DNA of 64,000 bases from Planctomycetaceae bacterium (GTDB lineage Bacteria; Planctomycetota; Planctomycetia; Planctomycetales; Planctomycetaceae). Of the stretch, positions 1 through 8,263 are shown piece by piece. The DNA is taken from assembly GCA_002726205.1 (NCBI GenBank), contig PBSL01000001.1:29310-93309 (forward strand), given 5' to 3'. Both the position numbers and the translations under genes were made by a program. The notes under the pieces are model-generated. The model saw only the letters and a list, made by a program, of their open reading frames with translations. It did not search any database and had not been told where the DNA came from. The first letter of the stretch is position 1, and every line of letters starts with the position of its first letter.

Positions 1-390
1 CGACATGTCGCAGTCGTTTACTGTCCTCGCAGCCATGCCCATTTCGGACATCCTCCTCACCCGTGGCTCCAACTGCTCGAGACAGGAACACCGGTGATCC
101 TGGGAACCGACAGTCGGGCCTCCAACCCTGACCTCTCGGTGTGGAACGAGCTACAATTCCTCTCACGGACAACCTCGGCCTTGTCCCCGACTGACCTGTT
201 GTCCATGGCGACCCAGGCGGCAGCCCGGGCACTGGGTCTTGGCAGCAACCTGGGATCACTGACTCCCGGCAAGAAGGCTTTTGCAGTCGCCGTGGCGCTG
301 CCAGCCTCCACCCCATGGACCCTGCAATCGATCCTGCAATCCGGCCGAATCGCCGGCAGCCTGCAAAACGGACACTGGCATCCGGCCTGA
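1..390 (+). CDS. Amidohydrolase, C-terminal part (5' end outside window)
   Basis: The reading frame is open from the first base, so the N-terminus lies upstream of the window. The visible 129 codons contain a GTDS motif (about residues 38-41 of the fragment), the usual place of the last metal/catalytic aspartate in chlorohydrolase/SAH-deaminase-type amidohydrolases. A helix and a tail of the form ATQAAARALGL...GSLTPGKKA follow, typical of that superfamily's end. The metal-binding HxH is upstream and not visible, so the substrate cannot be named. It ends 7 bp before the next gene on the same strand, suggesting co-transcription. Confidence 0.7.
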   Translation, partial: RHVAVVYCPRSHAHFGHPPHPWLQLLETGTPVILGTDSRASNPDLSVWNELQFLSRTTSALSPTDLLSMATQAAARALGLGSNLGSLTPGKKAFAVAVALPASTPWTLQSILQSGRIAGSLQNGHWHPA

Positions 391-397
391 CTGACCC

Positions 398-2158
398 ATG
401 ACGATGCACGCTCAAGCCCAGAACCCAGCCACTGCCTCTCCGCAGGGGCTCGACGAACTCGCCGATACGGATTATCTCTCGCAATTGCTGTTTGACCGCG
501 GTGCCTCATCCGACCTTCGCCGCAGCTCGGCAGCCGCTGACACAACAGCCTTCGCCCGGGCCTGGGTCAAACAGCTCTCCTGCCGAGTCGCGGCGCCCCG
601 CTGCCGTCTGCCCGAACGCGCTTACGAATGGACCTCGACGCGGCGGTCCTTGCTCTCTGCCTGGAAGTTCCTCGCCAATTCCAACCGCCGCCGCCGGGCG
701 ATCGGGGGCCGCCGATCAGTTCGACGCCCCTACTCAGCGGTTGCCACACTCGAACCCGACGCAACCGACGGCGACCTGCTGGCCGCCCTGGGAATCGTGT
801 CGATGCCGGTGCGGACACACCAGGCCAGGGCCTGGTTCAGCGCCTGGCGACGGCTTGTCGAACTCGTGTCATCACGTCCACTCGCCGGAGAACTGGCCTA
901 TACCACCGGCTTGCTGCTGGCCCCCCTGAAGGGAACCTCTCGCCTCCGACGCGACGGCATCGCCTGGCTCCAAAAAGATCTGCTCGACCGCACCGACACC
1001 GACGGCACACCCCACGCCGACCTGCTCCCGGTACTCCCTCAATGGCTGGGCACGCTGGTCAGAGCTGCCAGCTGGGGTCGACGGTATGGCGCCCCGCCCT
1101 GGAACCGCGACGGATCTGCTCGCTTTGATCTGCTGGTCGAACTGGTGGCCTCGCTCTACCGCGAGGGCGACCGCATGGTATTTTCCGCGATCAGAACCAG
1201 CGGCGTCCGGGCGTTGCTCGATGCGGCCACTCGACTGACCGACCTCCCGACGACTGATCCTGCCCGCAGGTTTCTGGCCGATCACCGTCGCGCATCCCGC
1301 AAGGCGACCGCCGTTGACGACCTGCCGGTGACCCAGTCCGACTGGGCCCAGGTCGCCATGCTTCGTTGCGACTGGTCACCGGTGGCGCCGGCCGTTGTCG
1401 TGACCCATGAGGGGCCGCGTCCCCGACTCGACGTTTCACTGGCCGGCCGATCCCTGCTTAGCGGCGACTGGTCGCTGGAAGTCACCTGCGAGGGCCGTTC
1501 CTGGGAGCTGTCCGAGTGGCGTTGTGTCTGCTGGGTTAGCGACGCGGATGCCGACTATCTCGAACTGCAGTCCACGGCTCCGGATGGATCTCGCGTTGAC
1601 CGGCAGATCTTGTTGTCGCGGACCGAAGACTTGCTGATTCTAGCCGATGCCGTCCTCGGCACCGCCGAGGCCCCGGTCCACTGCCGGTCTGGCCTGTCCT
1701 TGTCCAAAGGCATCAAGGCCCATCAACGCCGTGGTCACCGCGACTGGCGACTGGGAGGTCGCACGACGGCGGCTCGCGTCTTTCCGTTAGCAATGCCCGA
1801 CAGCCCGCTGGAATCCGGCCCGGCCACATTTTCCTGTGTTGACCAACAATTGGAATGGAGCCACAGCAGTAGCGGTCCCACCCTCTATCTTCCCCTGGTC
1901 CTGGATTTTTCCAGTTCGCGACGCCGCCGCGCCGTGGAATGGAATTCCCTGACGATCACCGAGGACCGCCGCGTCGTGTCACCTGCCCAGGCCGCCGGGC
2001 ACCGGCTGAAAATTGGCGGCCTGCAACTCCTGCTGTATCGCAGCCTGCTTCCTGCCGCCGCCTCACGTGCCGTGCTCGGTCAGCACACGCCGCATGAGAC
2101 GCTCATCGGAGAGATCGAAGCCGGGGGCGATATCACACCACTGGTGATCGTCAACTAG
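398..2158 (+). CDS. Unrecognised 586-aa protein, possibly heparinase II/III-like
   Basis: The frame has strong planctomycete-like codon use and starts 7 bp after the amidohydrolase stop. No signal peptide or membrane segment is evident. The N-terminal half is rich in Arg, Leu and Trp and probably alpha-helical. From about residue 310 the protein turns into beta-strand-rich sequence with phrases such as DADADYLELQ and RQILLSR followed by LLILADAV. That arrangement recalls the beta-sandwich C-terminal half of heparinase II/III-type polysaccharide lyases. This is only a fold-level impression and no catalytic motif was identified. Treat it as hypothetical. Confidence 0.6.
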   Translation: MTMHAQAQNPATASPQGLDELADTDYLSQLLFDRGASSDLRRSSAAADTTAFARAWVKQLSCRVAAPRCRLPERAYEWTSTRRSLLSAWKFLANSNRRRRAIGGRRSVRRPYSAVATLEPDATDGDLLAALGIVSMPVRTHQARAWFSAWRRLVELVSSRPLAGELAYTTGLLLAPLKGTSRLRRDGIAWLQKDLLDRTDTDGTPHADLLPVLPQWLGTLVRAASWGRRYGAPPWNRDGSARFDLLVELVASLYREGDRMVFSAIRTSGVRALLDAATRLTDLPTTDPARRFLADHRRASRKATAVDDLPVTQSDWAQVAMLRCDWSPVAPAVVVTHEGPRPRLDVSLAGRSLLSGDWSLEVTCEGRSWELSEWRCVCWVSDADADYLELQSTAPDGSRVDRQILLSRTEDLLILADAVLGTAEAPVHCRSGLSLSKGIKAHQRRGHRDWRLGGRTTAARVFPLAMPDSPLESGPATFSCVDQQLEWSHSSSGPTLYLPLVLDFSSSRRRRAVEWNSLTITEDRRVVSPAQAAGHRLKIGGLQLLLYRSLLPAAASRAVLGQHTPHETLIGEIEAGGDITPLVIVN

Positions 2159-2308
2159 CCACTGGCTTGCCGCCGGAGGATTTGACCGAACAGTTCAGTT
2201 CCGCCGCGCTTCCCCGCCACCATCGTCCCCGCCATAATGGGGCGACGTGGCCGCACGATCGGCCGACCGGCATTTCCCTCCTACAGCCCGGCCAGGACAG
2301 AACCACCG

Positions 2309-3487
2309 ATGACCGACACATTCACGACGCTCGAGCAGATACAAGAGACCGAGGGAGCCAAGGCGACCCTTCAACGGTTGGCAGAGGTCCTTACCGAAGA
2401 GCAGAACTACCACAAGCTCTTTGACGTCCTCCTGATGCAGAAGAAGTTCGAACTTGGTTTACCTCTGGTGCAGCCGACCTCCTTTGATGATGTCGGTGAA
2501 GAACACAGGGTCACCTTCGAACAGCATTACGTCGAGTCTGCCCGCGAGGTCGGCAACCTGTTGATCGAACAGGGAAAACTCGGAGATGCCTGGGTCTATT
2601 TCCAGACAATCCGTGAACCAGCTCCGGTACGTGAGGCTCTCGACCAGGTTGCCGTCGGTGCCGATTTTGATGATCGCTGCGAGGAATTGATCAACGTCGC
2701 GTTGTACGAGGGTGCCCACCCGGTCAAGGGGCTTGAATTGATGTTGGCCAGCCACGGCACCTGCAACACGATCACCGCGCTCGACCAACAGATCATGCAA
2801 TTGCCTGAAGATGACCGACGCCAGGCAGCGGCACTTCTCGTTCGCCAGATCTACGGGGACCTGTGCCACACCCTCAATCACGAGATCTCCCAACGAATTC
2901 CGTTGGTGTCCCCATCCGAGAATCTTCGCGAGCTGATCAGCGGAGACCGCGACTGGCTGTTTTCCGAGGGCAATTACCACATCGATGTTTCACACCTCAA
3001 CGCGGTGGTACGCTTCGCCCGCTCGCTGAAGGCCGATGACCCGGAACTTTCATCGGCAGTCGAACTGGCCGAATATGGATCGCGGCTCGACGCCCAGTTC
3101 CAGTATGCCGCCGAGCCGCCTTTCGACGATTTCTATCCAGCCCACGCACACTTCTTCCGGGCCCTGCTCGACGACGGCCGAGACGAGGCAATCGCGTATT
3201 TCCAGGGAAAACTCGAAACGGCTGCCGACGAGGAAGACAAGCAGATGATCGCTTATGTGATGGTCGACCTGCTCGGTCGTATCGATCTTGAAGAACAGGC
3301 CATCAACCTCGCCAGCCAGCACCTGGCGCACGTGGACGAATCCAGCGGATTCAGTTTCGCCGAGTTCTGCCACACCGCCGATCGTCTCGACTTGCTCCGC
3401 GATGCGGCTCGTGGCCGCGGCGACCTGGTGACCTGGACCGCAGCGATGCTCGGCGACGCAACCGCCACCGCTGCTTCCAACGACTGA
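2309..3487 (+). CDS. Hypothetical cytosolic protein, helical-repeat type
   Basis: This 392-aa protein starts at the ATG at 2309. The same frame is open from 2237, but the upstream residues look non-coding and this start begins MTDTFTTLEQ. It is acidic, has no signal peptide or membrane helix, and seems almost entirely alpha-helical. Repeated helix pairs (for example around ESAREVGNLLIEQGKLGDAW and LLGRIDLEEQAINLASQHLA) resemble degenerate TPR/SEL1-like repeats. I do not recognise a catalytic motif or a named family. The stop is 16 bp before the methyltransferase gene, so the two are probably co-transcribed. Confidence 0.65.
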   Translation: MTDTFTTLEQIQETEGAKATLQRLAEVLTEEQNYHKLFDVLLMQKKFELGLPLVQPTSFDDVGEEHRVTFEQHYVESAREVGNLLIEQGKLGDAWVYFQTIREPAPVREALDQVAVGADFDDRCEELINVALYEGAHPVKGLELMLASHGTCNTITALDQQIMQLPEDDRRQAAALLVRQIYGDLCHTLNHEISQRIPLVSPSENLRELISGDRDWLFSEGNYHIDVSHLNAVVRFARSLKADDPELSSAVELAEYGSRLDAQFQYAAEPPFDDFYPAHAHFFRALLDDGRDEAIAYFQGKLETAADEEDKQMIAYVMVDLLGRIDLEEQAINLASQHLAHVDESSGFSFAEFCHTADRLDLLRDAARGRGDLVTWTAAMLGDATATAASND

Positions 3488-3503
3488 ACCAACCGGACCC
3501 GTC

Positions 3504-4313
3504 ATGACGTCGCCTGACCGGGAGCACCTGCGGCACAACAGAGCAGCGTGGAATCGCCTGGCCGGACAAGACAGCAGTTTCTCTCAAGTCGCCACCGACG
3601 AGGAAGCGCAACGGCCACTGGAAATTCTCGACGGTCGGGGCTGGCTGCCGGCATCGGTCGAGGGCCTGGATGTCCTGTGCCTGGCCGCCGGCGGTGGCTG
3701 GCAGTCAATCCTCTACGCCGCCGCCGGGGCACGGGTCACCGTCGTGGATCTCAGCCCGCAGATGCTGGCCCTGGACCAACGCGAAGCCGATCGCCGCGGC
3801 CTGTCGGTCAACACCGTCGAATCCTCGATGGACGACCTCTCGACACTCCTCGACCAGACTTTTGACATCGTGCATCAGCCGGTCAGCACCTGTTACGTTG
3901 CATCCGTGGAACCTGTCTTTCGCGAAACGGCCCGGGTTCTTCGCGACGGCGGACTGTATGTCAGCCAACACAAACAACCCACCAGCCTGCAGATCACCCA
4001 TCGTGATCGTCGCGACCGCTATGTTGTCGGTCTCGAGTATTACCACGAGGGGCCTCTTCCAGAAGTTCCCGACCGCTCCTATCGAGAAACTGGAACCGTC
4101 GAATTCCTCCATCGCTGGGAAGAACTTGTGGGGACTCTCTGCAGTTCGGGATTTGTCATCGAAGACCTACGGGAACCTCTGAGGGCGGACCGCCGCGCCA
4201 AACCGGGGAATTTCCGGCACCGGGGTCGCTTTCTTCCGCCCTACGTGCGAATCAAGGCACGGCGTCGCGATCGCACGACCGACCAGCAACTGGCCCCGCT
4301 CTGGACCCCCTGA
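3504..4313 (+). CDS. Class I SAM-dependent methyltransferase
   Basis: The 269-aa protein has the Rossmann methyltransferase signature. Motif I is DVLCLAAGGGWQS (about residues 56-68). An acidic residue ends strand 2 (VTVVDLSPQML, about 78-88). A motif IV-like stretch is FDIVHQPVST, and the post-motif RVLRDGGLYV follows. The substrate-binding half has no diagnostic motif, so the substrate is unknown. The C-terminus is basic (RIKARRRDR). It follows the helical-repeat gene by 16 bp and ends the first co-directional group; a 270-bp promoter-bearing gap comes next. Confidence 0.8.
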   Translation: MTSPDREHLRHNRAAWNRLAGQDSSFSQVATDEEAQRPLEILDGRGWLPASVEGLDVLCLAAGGGWQSILYAAAGARVTVVDLSPQMLALDQREADRRGLSVNTVESSMDDLSTLLDQTFDIVHQPVSTCYVASVEPVFRETARVLRDGGLYVSQHKQPTSLQITHRDRRDRYVVGLEYYHEGPLPEVPDRSYRETGTVEFLHRWEELVGTLCSSGFVIEDLREPLRADRRAKPGNFRHRGRFLPPYVRIKARRRDRTTDQQLAPLWTP

Positions 4314-4437
4314 CCGACACGATCGGCACGGTCCTGAAAGTTCCCCCAATCTGCCACTTTTGCGCAATTGGAATTCAGCTGTGCTGCCTCCGGAACCGAT
4401 TTTTTCACTCAGGAGGCAAACTGCCGAGACACTCGTC

Positions 4438-4467
4438 TTGACGTGATTTCGGTTTTTGCCATATATA
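4438..4467 (+). promoter_or_regulatory. Probable sigma70-type promoter of the ompH-lpxC-lpxA group
   Basis: TTGACG at 4438-4443 and TATATA at 4462-4467 are separated by 18 bp. They sit in the most AT-rich part of the 4314-4583 gap. The predicted transcript would start near 4474, giving a leader of roughly 110 nt before the GTG start at 4584. An imperfect stem (TGCCTCC at 4385-4391 and GGAGGCA at 4412-4418) lies just upstream but has no T-tract. Read from sequence only. Confidence 0.5.
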
Positions 4468-4583
4468 CGCCCCACAGCGAACTGAACGGATTCGCCTGAG
4501 CGGACTCGAGTCACGGAAGCCGACTGTTGGTCTTCCGGACACGCTTCTCTTCAGGCTCTGCCAACAAAAGGAGTGTCCTGGCC

Positions 4584-5246
4584 GTGAACAGACTCATCAT
4601 CACTCTTGTCTCCACCATCCTGCTTGCCGGACCATTGGCCGTTGCACAGGCACAAGAAGCCAAGCCCAGTGCCTCGCCACACAAGATCGCCTTGATAGAT
4701 ATCAGTCGCGTTCTCAAGGAGTACAAGAAGGTCGATTCGTTGAGAACCGAGATCAAGGGCGAGATCACCAAGAGTGAGCAAACGCGGAGAGCGATGGTCA
4801 AGCAAAGTGAAACACTCAAGGGGAAGCTAAAGGCGCCAAACATTGAACCCGCCAGTGCAAAAGCCGTGGAGCTCGAGAAGCAGTTACTGAAGCTCGAGGC
4901 CGAGTTCAACGCTTTCAAGAAGTCCGAACGCGCAAGAATCCTCAGGCTGGAAGCCCAGTTGTTGAAAACGATTCACGGCGAGATCAAGGCTGTCGTGAAA
5001 CGCGCTGCCGAAGCCTGGGGTTACACCCTGGTCCTGCGTTTCAACAGCGACAATTCCAATTCGAGCAATCCCAACACCGTGGTGGGGCAACTGCAAAGGC
5101 AGGTCGTTTTCTACCGAACAGACGATGACATCACGCAACCGGTAGTCGAGTATCTCAATAAGCAATACTCGGCCCAGGTCAAACGTCCCACTCCGCCAAC
5201 CGGCACCCAGCCTGCCGGAGCCACCAAGAAGAAGACTCGGCGATAA
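4584..5246 (+). CDS. OmpH/Skp-family periplasmic chaperone
   Basis: This 220-aa protein begins at GTG 4584, chosen because AAAGGAG ends 8 bp upstream and the residues that follow form a clean signal peptide (hydrophobic core, then PLAVAQAQEA). The mature part opens with KIALIDISRVLKEYKKVD, the hallmark start of OmpH/Skp proteins. A long charged coiled coil follows (about residues 50-130), forming the tentacle arms. A C-terminal strand region and a Lys/Arg tail complete it. Skp holds unfolded outer-membrane proteins in the periplasm. Location just before lpxC and lpxA parallels the skp-lpxD-fabZ-lpxA order of other Gram-negatives. Its function is inferred from family and context. Confidence 0.85.
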   Translation: MNRLIITLVSTILLAGPLAVAQAQEAKPSASPHKIALIDISRVLKEYKKVDSLRTEIKGEITKSEQTRRAMVKQSETLKGKLKAPNIEPASAKAVELEKQLLKLEAEFNAFKKSERARILRLEAQLLKTIHGEIKAVVKRAAEAWGYTLVLRFNSDNSNSSNPNTVVGQLQRQVVFYRTDDDITQPVVEYLNKQYSAQVKRPTPPTGTQPAGATKKKTRR

Positions 5247-5346
5247 CCCGCCCGGCCACAGATGCCGGTCAACCCGCGGGCCTGCCACCTCTGGGGTTGA
5301 TCGGCATTCGGTCGGATTTCGACCTTTGCCTTCCGCATCCCGCCGC

Positions 5347-6261
5347 ATGCCTGCCAACTCCCGCGACCTTCTGCCCCCGCTGACGCGACGCACATTTCGT
5401 CCTCAGCACACAATTGGCCGCAGTGTGCAGTGCCGCGGTGTCGGATTCTTGACCGGCGCCGATGTCACGTTGACGCTGCACCCATCGGAGGCCGACTCGG
5501 GGCTCAGTTTCCAACGGCTCGACTGCCCCGGAACCTCGCCGGTCCCCGCCACCCGGGATCACGTTCTGCCCCGGCAGAGGCGCACAGCCATCGGGCGTGA
5601 CGGCGTAGTGATTGAACTTGTCGAACACGTCGTCGCTGCATTGGCCGGACTCCAGGTCGACAACTGCCGGATCACTCTTGATGCCCCCGAGCCGCCCGGG
5701 TTCGACGGATCCTGCCAGCCGATCGTCGAAGAACTGCTCGCCGCCGGTGTGGTCGATCAGGATCGACCGCGGATGTGCCTGATGATAGATCGCGTTCTCA
5801 AGGTGGGATGCGGAGAACGCGACCTGACGATCCGCCCCCTGACCTCACCCGGACTGGCCGTGACCTATCACCTGGACTACGGTCATCAATCTCCGATTCA
5901 TCCGCAAAACCTTACGTTCTGTCTGTCGCCGGAGGGTTTTGCCCGCGACATCGCCGCCTGCCGTACGTTCGTCCTCGATCGTGAAGTGGCCAACCTCCAG
6001 GCCCAGGGTTTCGGCCGCGGACTGACGCACCGCGATCTGCTTGTGTTCGGCCCGCAGGGCCCGATCGACAATCCACTGCGGTTCCCCGATGAATGCGCCC
6101 GCCACAAGATCCTCGACTGCATCGGTGACTTTGCCCTGCTCGGTGCCGATCTTGCCGGCCACATCGACGCCTGCTGCACTGGTCACACCATGAATCACGC
6201 GGCCACTCGCCTGATCTCCCGGGCAGCAGCCCGATCAACAAACACGGCCCAGGCGGCCTGA
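5347..6261 (+). CDS. lpxC: UDP-3-O-acyl-N-acetylglucosamine deacetylase
   Basis: LpxC carries out the committed, zinc-dependent deacetylation step of lipid A synthesis. The 304-aa product keeps the family motifs: HTIGRSVQCRGVGFLTG near the N-terminus, the first zinc ligand in ELVEHVVAALAG, the second pair in CARHKILDCIGD, and the catalytic histidine in TGHTMNH near the end. The ATG at 5347 is preferred; an in-frame TTG at 5326 would add seven residues. Neither has a convincing ribosome site, so translation may depend on the upstream gene. Unlike many planctomycete/Bacteroidetes-type versions it is not fused to FabZ. lpxA follows 50 bp downstream. Confidence 0.92.
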   Translation: MPANSRDLLPPLTRRTFRPQHTIGRSVQCRGVGFLTGADVTLTLHPSEADSGLSFQRLDCPGTSPVPATRDHVLPRQRRTAIGRDGVVIELVEHVVAALAGLQVDNCRITLDAPEPPGFDGSCQPIVEELLAAGVVDQDRPRMCLMIDRVLKVGCGERDLTIRPLTSPGLAVTYHLDYGHQSPIHPQNLTFCLSPEGFARDIAACRTFVLDREVANLQAQGFGRGLTHRDLLVFGPQGPIDNPLRFPDECARHKILDCIGDFALLGADLAGHIDACCTGHTMNHAATRLISRAAARSTNTAQAA

Positions 6262-6311
6262 GAATCTGCTTTCCCGCTTCGTCTCCCCCTCACATCCGGA
6301 AATCGCCGATC

Positions 6312-7160
6312 ATGCCGACCACTCTCTCGCCACTCGCGCAGATCGATGCCGGAGCCCAGCTTGGGACCAACGTCTCGGTGGGTCCATTTTGCCTGGTCGG
6401 GCCCAACGTTGTCGTCGGCGACGGATCAGTGCTAGAGAGCCATGTCGTGCTGACAGGAAACACCCAGATTGGCACAGAAAACCGGTTTTCTCCCTACTGC
6501 GTCATCGGAGGAGAACCGCAGGACAAGAGTTATCGCGATACCGGTACCCGACTGGTTATCGGCGACAACAACTTCTTCCGCGAAGGAGTCACGGTCAACC
6601 GCGGTTCCGAGAAGGAGGACCGCACGACGTGGATCGGAGATCGCAACCTGCTGATGGCCAATTCGCACGTCGCCCACAACTGCCGCGTACACAACGACGT
6701 GATTCTCGTCAACGGAGTCCTGCTGGGTGGGCATGTTCACGTTCACGACCGTGCCATCGTGTCGGGCAACTCGGTTGTCCATCATTTTTCGACCCTGGGC
6801 ACTTTGTCTTTCATCAGCGGCGGCTGCCGTGTCCCTCACGACGTGCCTCCCTACATGCTCGCCGCCGGCAGCGACAACCCTAGCATCAAGACACTCAACA
6901 CGATCGGAATGCGCCGGGCCGGTATTTCTGACAACGCGACGCAGATCATCCGCAAAGCCTACAAGCTGCATTTCCGCGAGCGTCGTGGAATCCAGGAGGT
7001 CCGTCGCTACTTCGAGGAGAACCTCGAGGACCTCTTCCCGATTGAATTGACCGAATGGCTGTCTTTCATCGAGAAGCAGAATCAGGGCCACATGCTCCGC
7101 GCACGCGACCCCTACAAGTCACCTCACTCACAAGCTCTAACGAATCGCAAGGCCGCATGA
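6312..7160 (+). CDS. lpxA: Acyl-[ACP]--UDP-N-acetylglucosamine O-acyltransferase
   Basis: The 282-aa product is a left-handed beta-helix acyltransferase with hexapeptide repeats (for example IDAGAQLGTNVSVGPFC). The catalytic histidine lies in LMANSHVAHNC, matching the active-site loop of LpxA. The helical C-terminal region begins around NTIGMRRAGIS, as in LpxA proper. It transfers a 3-hydroxyacyl chain to UDP-GlcNAc in the first step of lipid A synthesis. Length is slightly above the usual 260 residues because of a polar C-terminal tail. The stop overlaps the ATG of the Gfo/Idh gene by 4 bp, so the two proteins are probably translationally coupled. Confidence 0.93.
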   Translation: MPTTLSPLAQIDAGAQLGTNVSVGPFCLVGPNVVVGDGSVLESHVVLTGNTQIGTENRFSPYCVIGGEPQDKSYRDTGTRLVIGDNNFFREGVTVNRGSEKEDRTTWIGDRNLLMANSHVAHNCRVHNDVILVNGVLLGGHVHVHDRAIVSGNSVVHHFSTLGTLSFISGGCRVPHDVPPYMLAAGSDNPSIKTLNTIGMRRAGISDNATQIIRKAYKLHFRERRGIQEVRRYFEENLEDLFPIELTEWLSFIEKQNQGHMLRARDPYKSPHSQALTNRKAA

Positions 7161-8224
7161 ATCCGTTGAAACTTGCCGTGGTGGGCGTGGGTGCCCTTGG
7201 CCGTCACCATGCCCGAATTCTCGGCGGCCTCGAATCGGCCGATCTGGTTGGCGTGGCCGAGATGAATCTCGAAGCCGGCCGCGCGGTTGCGTCTGCCTGC
7301 GGTTGCGACCATGTCACCGACTTCCACGAATTGCTCGACCGTGTCGATGCCGTCACGATTGCCGTGCCGACCAGTGCCCACCTGGCCGTCGCAGGCGACT
7401 GCCTGGCTGCCGGACTGCCGGTGATGATCGAGAAACCAATTGCCGGCAGTCTCGATGATGCGGCCCGTCTTGTTGAGCTGGCCGACCGCCACGACGCCCT
7501 GCTGCAGGTCGGCCATGTCGAGCGGTTCAACCCTGCAGTCACCGCAGCCTTTGAACGGATCGATCGTCCGCGTTATCTCCGCGCCGAACGATTCAGCCCG
7601 TTTGCGTTCCGTTCAATGGACATCGGTGTTGTTCACGACCTGATGATCCATGATCTGGACCTGGTACTTGCCCTGGTCAATTCTCCGCTGGAGGAAGTGT
7701 CGGCATTCGGCATTGGCCTGATGGGAGGCCATGAAGACATGGTCAACGCCCGTCTCCGCTTTGCCAACGGTTGTATCGCCGACCTCATCGCCAGCCGGGT
7801 TCATCCCGAGCCGAGGCGTTCGCTGGTCGCCTGGTCAGCTTCCGGATGCGTCCAGGTCGACCTGCACTCTCGGGAACTAACCTCCTACTGTCCTTCCGAG
7901 GCACTATTGCTTGGCAAGTCGCCAACACAACAGGCGAACGAACCCGGTGCGGACATCGAGGAACTCAAACAGCAGGTTTTCGGCGAGTTCATCCAGGTGG
8001 ACACCCCTGACATTTCCGACGCCGACGCGCTCACCGCCGAACTCGAACACTTCATCGACTGCGTCACCACCGGCAAGCCGCCGTTGGTGGGTGGTCTCGA
8101 AGCGATTCGAGCGATGGCAGCCGCCGACCAGGTCCTTTCCTCTGTCGCGACCCATCAATGGGAGGGCCGGCCAAACGGCGCCCAGGGACCTCTCGCCTGC
8201 AGGCCGCAACGGCGTGCCGCCTGA
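7157..8224 (+). CDS. Gfo/Idh/MocA oxidoreductase, possible UDP-GlcNAc 3-dehydrogenase (GnnA-like)
   Basis: The 355-aa protein has the N-terminal NAD(P)-binding motif VVGVGALGRHHARIL and the family EKP motif (MIEKPIAGS) with its catalytic lysine. A C-terminal alpha/beta domain follows, with HDLMIHDLDL. The start is the ATG at 7157 inside an ATGA overlap with lpxA. In Acidithiobacillus and Leptospira a Gfo/Idh enzyme next to lpxA (GnnA) oxidises UDP-GlcNAc at C3, before GnnB transamination makes 2,3-diamino lipid A sugar. The coupling here suggests the same, but no GnnB-like aminotransferase is in the window. The substrate is therefore inference. Confidence 0.8.
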   Translation: MNPLKLAVVGVGALGRHHARILGGLESADLVGVAEMNLEAGRAVASACGCDHVTDFHELLDRVDAVTIAVPTSAHLAVAGDCLAAGLPVMIEKPIAGSLDDAARLVELADRHDALLQVGHVERFNPAVTAAFERIDRPRYLRAERFSPFAFRSMDIGVVHDLMIHDLDLVLALVNSPLEEVSAFGIGLMGGHEDMVNARLRFANGCIADLIASRVHPEPRRSLVAWSASGCVQVDLHSRELTSYCPSEALLLGKSPTQQANEPGADIEELKQQVFGEFIQVDTPDISDADALTAELEHFIDCVTTGKPPLVGGLEAIRAMAAADQVLSSVATHQWEGRPNGAQGPLACRPQRRAA

Positions 8225-8232
8225 ACCGTTCG

Positions 8233-8263
8233 CTAGCCCGCTGGCGGGCGTGACGCTGGCTAG
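8233..8263. terminator. Hairpin between convergent genes, probable bidirectional terminator
   Basis: GCCCGC at 8236-8241 can pair with GCGGGC at 8244-8249. A second, wider pairing joins CTAGCC (8233-8238) to GGCTAG (8258-8263). The element fills the short space between the Gfo/Idh stop and the stop codon of the convergent permease gene. There is no strong T-tract, so termination strength is uncertain. Confidence 0.45.

Noticed and set aside
4385..4418. Stem TGCCTCC/GGAGGCA as terminator of the methyltransferase gene
   Set aside because: The loop is 20 nt and there is no T-tract after it, so it is not annotated as a terminator.
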